Assembly (NCBI GenBank): GCA_031127185.1
Contig: JARIET010000205.1
Coordinates: 1 to 5,273 of the forward strand
From: Gemmatimonadota bacterium
GTDB taxonomy: Bacteria > Gemmatimonadota > Gemmatimonadetes > Gemmatimonadales > Gemmatimonadaceae
Direction: 5' to 3'
Length of the DNA: 5,273 nt
In this document: in pieces, positions 1 through 5,273 of the stretch
Numbering within the stretch: the first letter of the stretch is position 1
How the letters are laid out: each line of letters opens with the position of its first letter
Position numbers and translations under genes: made by a program
Notes under the pieces: generated by a model
What the model was told of the DNA's origin: nothing
Seen by the model: the letters and a program-made list of their open reading frames with translations, nothing else
Databases searched by the model: none

Positions 1-837
1 GGCATGCGCCGCGTGATGGAAGGCAATCCGCAACTGGCGCAGACGCCGCTGCCCAAGACCGAGTTGATCAAATACCTCGATGCCGATGGCAAGTCACGCT
101 ACGGCGTCGTCCATCTGCCGGTCGGATACCAGCAGGGTGTGCGATACCCGACGGTGATGCTCATCTATGAACAATTCTTCGACGACACCTGGGATGCAGT
201 GGCCAACCTGCTTGCCGCGAAGGGCTATGCCGTGGTGAAGCCCAGTGTCGGGTTCGAAATCGGCTACCCCGAAGAAGCATGGCAGAAGGGCGTGCTCGCC
301 GCAGCCAACGAAGTGATTCGCATGGGCATCGCCGACAGCGCACGACTCGGTGTGCACGGCACCAGCTACGGCGGCTACGCGACGAACCTGCTGATCACCT
401 ACACCGACCGGTTCAAGGCCGCGATCAACATGAGCGGAAAAGTGGATATCATCTCGTTCTACACTGACAGCCCACGGATCGGCGTGCGGAACATTCATGC
501 CGCCGAAAAGAGCCAGGACCGCATTGGCGCGACGCTCTGGCAGGCGCCGCAGAAGTATGTCGAGCACTCGGCCATCATGTTCGCCGACCGCATCAAGACA
601 CCGCTACTGCTGATGACCGGCGGAGAGGACCACAACGTGCCGGCAATCAACACGCGCGAGATGTATTACGCGCTACGCCGCCTCGGAAAACCCGTGGTGT
701 GGGCGAACTACGTGAACGGCGGCCACGGCGTACCGAACACGACGGAGGCCGAGTTCATCGACTACCACCAGCGCGTGTTGGACTGGTACGCGAAGTATCT
801 GAAGGTGGAGAAGAAGACGCCGGCGACATCGGAGTAG
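1..837 (+). CDS. S9 family (prolyl oligopeptidase/DPP-like) serine peptidase, C-terminal catalytic domain, 5'-truncated
   Basis: The frame is open to the left edge, so the Met codon at 4-6 is probably internal. Residues below are numbered from it. The 277 visible residues are an alpha/beta-hydrolase domain of the S9 type, which normally follows an N-terminal beta-propeller that here would lie outside the window. GNPQ at residues 7-10 resembles the linker that joins propeller and catalytic domain in this family. The nucleophile is Ser121 in GTSYGG. Asp209 in GGEDHNVP and His241 in NGGHG complete a plausible catalytic triad. Tyr55 in LIYEQ sits where family members have the oxyanion-hole tyrosine. 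Family knowledge suggests cleavage of oligopeptides, often after secretion, but the specificity (dipeptidyl, prolyl, acylaminoacyl) cannot be read from this half, and a signal peptide could not be checked. The gene ends with TAG at 835-837, 23 bases from the end of a convergent gene. Alpha/beta-hydrolase identity is very sure; S9 is strongly favoured over an esterase. Confidence 0.93.
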   Translation, partial: GMRRVMEGNPQLAQTPLPKTELIKYLDADGKSRYGVVHLPVGYQQGVRYPTVMLIYEQFFDDTWDAVANLLAAKGYAVVKPSVGFEIGYPEEAWQKGVLAAANEVIRMGIADSARLGVHGTSYGGYATNLLITYTDRFKAAINMSGKVDIISFYTDSPRIGVRNIHAAEKSQDRIGATLWQAPQKYVEHSAIMFADRIKTPLLLMTGGEDHNVPAINTREMYYALRRLGKPVVWANYVNGGHGVPNTTEAEFIDYHQRVLDWYAKYLKVEKKTPATSE

Positions 838-849
838 CCGCCACCCACT

Positions 850-876
850 CCGGGTCATCGCTACGGTGTGACCCGG
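850..876. terminator. Stem-loop at a convergent gene junction, possible bidirectional terminator
   Basis: CCGGGTCA (850-857) and TGACCCGG (869-876) form a perfect 8-bp inverted repeat with an 11-base loop. It lies where the S9 peptidase gene (ending 837) and the DUF1028 gene (ending 861) converge. The loop contains the DUF1028 stop codon, and the right arm overlaps that gene's last codons. Neither strand has a T-run after the stem, so it does not fit a standard intrinsic terminator. It may instead protect 3' ends or work with Rho. It is not long enough to exclude chance, but the position is right for a terminator. Confidence 0.4.
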
Positions 877-1649
877 CAGCTGGTGTTGCGCCGTTGTGCC
901 TCCGGCCGTTCGGCGAGCCGGCGAAGTTCCTTGATGGGCTCAGGACTGTCGTCCACCTGCAGGCGCAGGATCACATCGTTATTGAGCCAGATGCCGCAGC
1001 CCTTCTTCACGTTCACGATGATGAGGGCGGCCGACTGCTGCCCACGTGTGTCGCCGCCCGCGCGCTGACCTCCTTCGAGTGCTGCGACGAGGCGAAGGTG
1101 CAAGCGCCCAGGCGTACGCTCAAACGCCGCGACCATCGAGTCAACCACACCCTGTCCCGCGAGGATGTTTCCCTGCGCCGTGCATGTGTGCGGGGCGCTG
1201 CAGTACTTGCCGCCCGCCCAGGTTGATGCCTTGGGGCCGGTGTGTGAGAAGACGTTTCCCTTGGCGTCGATGATCGCGAACTGGCGCCCGTCCTTTGTCC
1301 AACGCGCCGGGTCTGGATCTGGGTCGTTGGCGAGAACCTGCTTGATCGCCTGCTCGGCGGTGAGTCCCTGTCGGAGCAGGGCGAGCGCCTGCGGGCCGTA
1401 GCTGACATCCACGATCGCCTGTGTGGTGGCGATCCCAACGGCCGATTCCGCCCAGAGCACGCCGTTGCCGACTGAGAAGACCCGCGACTGTACCGCACCA
1501 CCGATGTCGCCGGTGGCCGAATCGTAGGCGATGATCGAGAAGGTGCCCGTGGGCCACTTCAGGGTGTCGGGGGTGACGGGCTGCGTCTGGGCGCCAGCAA
1601 TCTGCGCTGCGATGAAGGCGAGAGAAAATGAAACCTTGAATCGAAGCAT
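861..1649 (-). CDS. Exported DUF1028 family protein (putative Ntn-hydrolase fold)
   Basis: The product has 262 residues. Residues 1-20 form a signal peptide: basic start (MLRFK), hydrophobic core, and AGA before Gln21 as a signal peptidase I site. The rest matches the DUF1028 pattern across its length: TFSIIAYDSATGDIG (36-50), AVQSRVFSVGNG (52-63), a TTQA/SYGP region (75-86), LLRQGLTAEQA (91-101), FAIID (124-128), HTG (136-138), QGNILAG (159-165) and AGGDTRGQQSAALI (197-210). The family has been assigned to the Ntn-hydrolase fold, but its substrate is unknown. Many members begin at the Thr-Phe-Ser motif, so Thr36 is a candidate N-terminal nucleophile, here preceded by a 15-residue mature extension. 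Cys150 and Cys156 could pair in the periplasm. The start was chosen because it gives the signal peptide and avoids overlap with the kinase gene 22 bases upstream; the frame stays open to 2012 but encodes nothing sensible there. No good Shine-Dalgarno is visible, only a GAG about 9 bases upstream. Family call is sure; function is not known. Confidence 0.92.
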   Translation of the reverse strand: MLRFKVSFSLAFIAAQIAGAQTQPVTPDTLKWPTGTFSIIAYDSATGDIGGAVQSRVFSVGNGVLWAESAVGIATTQAIVDVSYGPQALALLRQGLTAEQAIKQVLANDPDPDPARWTKDGRQFAIIDAKGNVFSHTGPKASTWAGGKYCSAPHTCTAQGNILAGQGVVDSMVAAFERTPGRLHLRLVAALEGGQRAGGDTRGQQSAALIIVNVKKGCGIWLNNDVILRLQVDDSPEPIKELRRLAERPEAQRRNTSCRVTP

Positions 1650-1671
1650 TGTTGACTCGACGGTAAGATGC

Positions 1672-4053
1672 TCAGCGTTCCGGCGGACGGCCGATCGGCC
1701 ATTCCGGTCCAGGCGTGCACACCCGCGCACCGAGGCCGTGCACGACGGCGACGAAACGAGGGTGCTCAGAAATTTTCCAGAAGAACGGCTCGCAGCCGAG
1801 CCAGATGGTGTTGAATACCGGTTCCCGTGCGCGAACGCCGCGCTCCACCGCGTTGATGGCAGACTCGTATTCGCCGAATGCCATATCAACGATGGCGCGC
1901 ATGTAGTTGGGTGAATTGGTGTCCATGGTGAGCGCACGTTGGCGCTGCCGGCGCGCCAGATCCCACTTCCCGGCCGCCGCATAGATCCAGGTGGCGAGTG
2001 CATCCGATCCAAACATGCCGCGGCTCACCTGCAACATCCGTTCAATGGCGAGAACGGCGCTGTCCGGCCTGCCGGCAAACGCGTATGCGCCGGCAACGTT
2101 CCAGTTTGCCGCGGCATTGTTGGGATCGAATTCGAAGATGGCCGGGGTTGCGCTGATCGCATCTCGAAAGCGCCCAGCGCCATAGGCCAGCGCCTGGCGT
2201 ACGACAAGCGCATCTACCGAAAGTGGGTCGAGCCGGAGCGCGATGCTGTCCACCGTGTTCGCCTCATCCAGTCGTCCCAGGGATGCGAGCAAAAAGGCGT
2301 GCCAGACGCGGATCTCGGAGTCGTCCGGATCAATCGTCGTGGCGCGACGGAGCATTTCCTCGACCTCCGGTAGCCGCTGCTCCGACTGCCAGATGACGAA
2401 GGCGCGTGCCATGTGCGCGGTCCCGAGGTTGGGCACCCTCGCCAACGCACGATCTGCGCTTCGCGTCGCTCGCGCAATTGCGTCGCGCGTCATTGCCGTG
2501 CCCATGATCGGCAGCGTGGCATAGGCGAGCGCGAGTCCTGCGTGTGCCCGGGCAAAGTCCGGATCAATCTCCACGGCTTTTTCCAGCGGCGCGATGGCAT
2601 CGGCAATCGCGAACCGGCGGCGGTAGTACTCGCCGCGGAGGAACAGATCATACGCTTCATCATCAGCGGTGCCCCGAGCCGCGTGGACCGCTGCGGGCTG
2701 TCCGGGTTGTTCATCCAACCCCAGCGCGATGAGCACCGAGCGGCTCAGTGAATCACGCCACGCAGCCACACCCGTGGCCTTGAGGTCGAACCGGCCGCTC
2801 CACAGCGAACGCTCATCGCGCACGCGCACGAGTTCCATGACAACCGTCGGGCCCGATGCGGACTTGGTCAGCGTGCCTTCCAGTACCGCATCCACCTCAA
2901 GTCGCGTGCCGGCATCGCGCGCCGTGTTGCCCGCAAGTTGCAGTGATGAACTTCGGGGTTTTACGGCGAGACTCACATTTCCGGTGAGCAGTCCACGAAT
3001 TTCGTCGCTCAGCCCTTCGGCGAGATACGCGACCGTCGAGTCGCCCGTGGAATTCACAAAGGGCAGGACGGCGAGCCCGACCGTGCGTGCAGGGCCCGGT
3101 CGGCCACCCATTGTGGCCCAAACAGCGAGCGTGATTAGGGCGACCGCGGTTAGCCCTGCACTCCAGGCCCAGAGTCGCCGCGAGGCGTGCGCGCGCGGCG
3201 TTCCGCCGCTGACCAGCGCCGTGTCGAGCACGCTGGCAAACTCCGAGGTCGATTGTGGCCGATCCGCGGGCGCCTTGGCCAGACAGCGCATGATCAGCGC
3301 GCCAAGCTCTGGGGGAACAGCCGGTCGTGCGACCGTGACTGCTTCGGGCATTTCCGTGATGTGCGCGGCGATCATCTCGCGAGCGGTGCGCCCGGCAAAT
3401 GGCGCGGCTCCCGCCAGGAGTTCATAGCCGAGGCATCCGAGCGCGTAGATGTCGGCACGGTGATCGATGTCGGCCTCACCGCTCGCCTGCTCGGGCGCCA
3501 TATACGCCGGTGTGCCGAGCGCAACGCCCGTACCGGTGAGGGCAGCGCCTTCCGTCGTCGCGGCGCTGATCGCTTTGGCGACGCCAAAATCCGTTACCAT
3601 GGCCGTTCCGCCAGACAGCAACACGTTGTCGGGTTTGATGTCGCGATGCACGATGCCCTGTTCGTGCGCGTGGGCGAGGGCACGCGCGACCTCTCGCAGG
3701 ATTCCCACCGACTCGTTGACCGGCACCGGCGTTCCGCTAGCGAGGCGAACCCGCAACGACTCGCCGCTGACATACGGCATGGTGAAGTACGGCACGCCCG
3801 CGGCATCACCGGCGGTGAGCACCGGAACGATGTTGGCCTGCTGGAGTCGCGCAGCAAGCTCGATTTCGCGTCGGAATCGCTCCGTGCTGACCGCGCCGGT
3901 AAGCTCCGCCGGCAGCACCTTAATTACGACCTTGCGGCCGAGAGCCCGTTCGGTAGCCACGAACACCCGTGACATCCCACCACCACCCAGCTCGCGCTCG
4001 ATGGCGTACGCGTCGCCGAGCGACGATTGGAGTTGCGAGCGAAGATCGGTCAT
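1672..4053 (-). CDS. Transmembrane Ser/Thr protein kinase with TolB-like domain and TPR repeats
   Basis: The product has 793 residues. Residues about 15-280 are a complete Hanks-type kinase domain: Gly-rich loop GGGGMS (23-28), Lys45 in VVIKVL, Glu63 of helix C, HRDIKPDN (136-143) with catalytic Asp138, DFG (155-157), GTPAYMAPE (180-188), Asp201 and Arg265. It is an RD kinase with several Thr in the activation loop (166, 167, 173, 175, 181) that could be autophosphorylated. A single transmembrane helix (about 294-315) follows Arg292-Arg293, which puts the kinase in the cytoplasm. Residues about 325-448 resemble the TolB-like domain often fused to regulators (AVLPFVNSTGD, AEGLSDEI, DAVLEGTL, LWSGRFD). 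About seven TPR-like units fill 465-740, probably outside the membrane. The tail, with EHPRFVAVV (763-771), is like the C-termini of related TPR kinases. All catalytic residues are present, so it should be active. The ATG at 4053 gives a normal N-terminus right before the kinase domain, though no Shine-Dalgarno is clear. It probably heads an operon with the DUF1028 gene. Ligand and substrates are unknown. Confidence 0.95.
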   Translation of the reverse strand: MTDLRSQLQSSLGDAYAIERELGGGGMSRVFVATERALGRKVVIKVLPAELTGAVSTERFRREIELAARLQQANIVPVLTAGDAAGVPYFTMPYVSGESLRVRLASGTPVPVNESVGILREVARALAHAHEQGIVHRDIKPDNVLLSGGTAMVTDFGVAKAISAATTEGAALTGTGVALGTPAYMAPEQASGEADIDHRADIYALGCLGYELLAGAAPFAGRTAREMIAAHITEMPEAVTVARPAVPPELGALIMRCLAKAPADRPQSTSEFASVLDTALVSGGTPRAHASRRLWAWSAGLTAVALITLAVWATMGGRPGPARTVGLAVLPFVNSTGDSTVAYLAEGLSDEIRGLLTGNVSLAVKPRSSSLQLAGNTARDAGTRLEVDAVLEGTLTKSASGPTVVMELVRVRDERSLWSGRFDLKATGVAAWRDSLSRSVLIALGLDEQPGQPAAVHAARGTADDEAYDLFLRGEYYRRRFAIADAIAPLEKAVEIDPDFARAHAGLALAYATLPIMGTAMTRDAIARATRSADRALARVPNLGTAHMARAFVIWQSEQRLPEVEEMLRRATTIDPDDSEIRVWHAFLLASLGRLDEANTVDSIALRLDPLSVDALVVRQALAYGAGRFRDAISATPAIFEFDPNNAAANWNVAGAYAFAGRPDSAVLAIERMLQVSRGMFGSDALATWIYAAAGKWDLARRQRQRALTMDTNSPNYMRAIVDMAFGEYESAINAVERGVRAREPVFNTIWLGCEPFFWKISEHPRFVAVVHGLGARVCTPGPEWPIGRPPER

Positions 4054-4107
4054 GCGAGGGACGCCGGTGGTGAATCTAGGACGGTAAGGCGAATCCAGCC
4101 AGCAATC

Positions 4108-4113
4108 ATTAGA
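4108..4113 (-). promoter_or_regulatory. Candidate -10 box for the kinase-DUF1028 operon
   Basis: TCTAAT on the minus strand matches the sigma70 -10 consensus at 5 of 6 positions and lies 54 bases upstream of the kinase ATG. No acceptable -35 hexamer is found 16-18 bases further upstream, so this is weak. It sits within a few bases of the -35 box proposed for the opposite gene, giving a back-to-back promoter layout. Confidence 0.25.
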
Positions 4114-4118
4114 AGCGC

Positions 4119-4147
4119 TTGACGCCCGGCGCTCCGAGATCGATTCT
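4119..4147 (+). promoter_or_regulatory. Sigma70-like promoter for the sortilin-like propeller gene
   Basis: TTGACG (4119-4124) matches the -35 consensus at 5 of 6 positions. GATTCT (4142-4147) follows after exactly 17 bases as a -10 box that keeps the important A at position 2 and the final T, but matches only 3 of 6. The predicted transcript would start near 4154, about 30 bases before the ATG at 4185. The -10 box overlaps one arm of the inverted repeat, so binding there could repress this promoter. Confidence 0.4.
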
Positions 4148-4184
4148 TGGCTGGCGTTCCCACCCGAAAAACGGTCGAGCTCCT

Positions 4185-5273
4185 ATGCGCGTTCCTGCTG
4201 CCTTCCTGATTGTCGCCACCGTCCTCGGAGGCGCCACCGCCGCCGCCCAAGGCAACGTCAATCGCCGTGATACGGCGATGGTGAACCGATCGAGCAATCC
4301 GCTGCTCGCCAATTTCCGGTTCCGGTCCATCGGGCCCGCGAGCATGGGAGGCCGGATCGATGATATAGCGGTCTACGAGAAAGATCCGCGCATCATCTGG
4401 ATTGGCTACGCGATGGGCGGCATCTACAAGTCGATGAACGCGGGGACGAGCTTCGTTCCCGTCTTTGAGCAATACGGCTCCGCGTCAATCGGCGATCTGG
4501 CGGCGGACCAGAACAACCCAGACGTGCTCTGGGTCGGCACAGGCGAGCCGAACAACCGGCAGTCATCGTCGTTCGGTGACGGCATCTACAAGACGACAGA
4601 TGGCGGCAAGACCTTCAAGCACATGGGGCTGCGCGAGACACAGACGATTGCCCGCGTGGTGATTGACCCGAAGAACAGCAACATCGTCTACGTGGCCGCC
4701 ACCGGTCACCTGTTTGGTCCGAACACGGAACGTGGTGTGTACAAAACCACCGATGGCGGGGCGAACTGGACAAAGGTGAAGTACGTGGACGAGAACACGG
4801 GTTTCACCGACCTCGCGATTGATCCAGCAAACTCGAACATCCTCTACGCGGCGAGCTACCAGCGTCGACGCACGGGCTGCTGCTTCAACGGCGGCGGGCT
4901 GGGCAGTGCGCTCTGGAAGACCGAAGACGCCGGACGCACCTGGACGAGACTGACGGCTGGCCTCGCAGTGGGAACGTGGGGACGTGTGGCGGTCGACGTT
5001 GCGCGCTCCAACCCCAATGTGGTGTACGCACAGATCGAGACAGACGGTGGTGACTCGGCCGCGGTGATTGGCGGCGGTGGTCGCGGCGGCTATGACTGGT
5101 GCAACAACGGCGGCCCCAATCGCGGATTCGGTGGTGGCGGTGGAGCCGGTGGCGGAGCTGGCGCAGCGCAGGCGGCCGACACGAACCGTCCACCCCCGCT
5201 CAGTCGTGCGCGATCCGGCATTTATCGCTCAGAGAACAAGGGTCGCAGCTGGACGATCGTGAGCAACTGCAAC
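4185..5273 (+). CDS. Exported sortilin/Vps10-like Asp-box (BNR) beta-propeller protein, 3'-truncated
   Basis: The 363 visible residues run off the right edge; I translated this frame by hand from the ATG at 4185 and met no stop. Residues 1-21 are a signal peptide with AAA before Gln22 as the cleavage site. The mature part opens with FRFRSIGPASMGGRI (44-58), a hallmark of the large WD40/YVTN/BNR-like proteins often annotated as glycosyl hydrolases. Asp-box-like turns recur: SMNAGTSF (83-90), TTDGGKTF (137-144), TTDGGANW (188-195), TEDAGRTW (246-253) and SENKGRSW (349-356), each starting a propeller blade hairpin. DPxNxNxxY-like strands (161-169, 213-221, and a diverged copy at 271-281) precede them. 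Blade 4 carries a Cys-Cys pair (232-233), and residues 289-340 form a Gly-rich insertion between blades. Such proteins are usually about 1000 residues, so roughly a third is seen. Family members are exported; hydrolase activity is an annotation habit and no catalytic residue can be claimed here. A weak GAG lies 5 bases before the start. The gene is transcribed away from the kinase operon. Confidence 0.92.
   Translation, partial: MRVPAAFLIVATVLGGATAAAQGNVNRRDTAMVNRSSNPLLANFRFRSIGPASMGGRIDDIAVYEKDPRIIWIGYAMGGIYKSMNAGTSFVPVFEQYGSASIGDLAADQNNPDVLWVGTGEPNNRQSSSFGDGIYKTTDGGKTFKHMGLRETQTIARVVIDPKNSNIVYVAATGHLFGPNTERGVYKTTDGGANWTKVKYVDENTGFTDLAIDPANSNILYAASYQRRRTGCCFNGGGLGSALWKTEDAGRTWTRLTAGLAVGTWGRVAVDVARSNPNVVYAQIETDGGDSAAVIGGGGRGGYDWCNNGGPNRGFGGGGGAGGGAGAAQAADTNRPPPLSRARSGIYRSENKGRSWTIVSNCN

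Larger units (their letters stand above)
4095..4154. repeat. Imperfect 13-bp inverted repeat in a divergent promoter region
   Basis: GATTGCTGGCTGG read on the minus strand (4107 down to 4095) matches GATTCTTGGCTGG on the plus strand (4142-4154) at 11 of 13 positions; the arms are 34 bases apart. Each copy points toward the start codon of the gene on its side: about 41 bases to the kinase ATG and 30 bases to the propeller protein ATG. The right copy overlaps the proposed -10 box of the rightward promoter. It could be a pair of operator half-sites for a regulator shared by both genes, or an RNA or promoter element duplicated for each gene. The repeat itself is seen directly; its role is inference. 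Confidence 0.45.

Noticed and set aside
94..567. 157-residue open frame on the minus strand
   Set aside because: It is opposite the S9 catalytic domain and is explained by codon bias of that gene.
699..1226. 175-residue open frame on the plus strand across the convergent junction
   Set aside because: It overlaps two well-supported genes in other frames and has no domain.
1650..1671. Promoter or strong ribosome binding site between the kinase and DUF1028 genes
   Set aside because: The 22 bases are too short for a full promoter and contain no AGGAGG-like motif, only an isolated GAG.
1650..2012. In-frame extension of the DUF1028 gene to an ATG at 2012, giving 383 residues
   Set aside because: The extra 121 residues overlap the TPR end of the kinase gene, resemble no domain, and would bury a good signal peptide.
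2669..3427. 252-residue open frame on the plus strand
   Set aside because: It lies wholly antisense to the kinase gene; its Ser/Arg/Ala-rich composition is what a GC-rich gene gives in a shadow frame.
3187..3972. 261-residue open frame on the plus strand
   Set aside because: It is antisense to the conserved kinase catalytic domain, and its Arg/His/Asp-rich product has no recognisable motif.
3467..4087. 206-residue open frame on the plus strand
   Set aside because: It is antisense to the kinase N-terminus and has low-complexity composition without a domain.
4050..4472. 140-residue open frame on the minus strand spanning the intergenic region
   Set aside because: It overlaps the signal peptide and first blades of the propeller gene on the other strand, covers the promoter region, and has no recognisable motif.
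5070..5162. GGC/GGT-rich stretch considered as a tandem repeat array or CRISPR
   Set aside because: There are no regular repeats with spacers; it is glycine codons in frame with the propeller protein.

Overview
The window looks like chromosomal DNA from a GC-rich, Gram-negative-type bacterium. Gemmatimonadota is the best guess, with Acidobacteriota second. The reasons are the very GC-biased third codon positions and a protein content typical of those phyla: a Ser/Thr kinase with a transmembrane helix, TolB-like domain and TPRs, a secreted S9 peptidase, and a secreted Asp-box (BNR) beta-propeller protein. No rRNA or other phylogenetic marker is present, so this is inference from gene style.

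Layout: (1) Positions 1-837 (+) hold the C-terminal alpha/beta-hydrolase half of an S9 family (prolyl oligopeptidase/DPP-like) peptidase, cut by the left edge. (2) Only 23 bases separate it from a convergent gene. A perfect 8-bp inverted repeat (850-876) spans this junction and may end transcription from both sides. (3) Positions 861-1649 (-) encode an exported DUF1028 protein, a putative Ntn-hydrolase-fold family. (4) Positions 1672-4053 (-) encode a 793-residue transmembrane Ser/Thr kinase. It lies 22 bases upstream of the DUF1028 gene in the direction of transcription, so the two probably form an operon. (5) Positions 4054-4184 are a 131-base divergent intergenic region. It holds a reasonable sigma70-like promoter for the rightward gene, a weaker -10 candidate for the kinase, and an imperfect 13-bp inverted repeat placed between the two genes. 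(6) Positions 4185-5273 (+) encode the N-terminal 363 residues of an exported sortilin/Vps10-like Asp-box beta-propeller protein, cut by the right edge.

How the genes may work together: all four products are predicted to be exported or membrane-inserted. The kinase could carry information between the cytoplasm and the periplasm, with its TolB-like and TPR region outside the membrane. The DUF1028 protein probably shares its transcript. The peptidase and the propeller protein are typical of a lifestyle based on degrading peptides and polymers. No direct functional link is proven by the sequence. No stretch over 300 bases lacks a gene. I saw no tRNA, rRNA, CRISPR array, insertion sequence or phage gene. 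I do not see a clearly new system here. The most unusual points are the kinase-DUF1028 pairing, the buried candidate Thr nucleophile in an exported DUF1028 protein, and the inverted repeat in the divergent promoter region.
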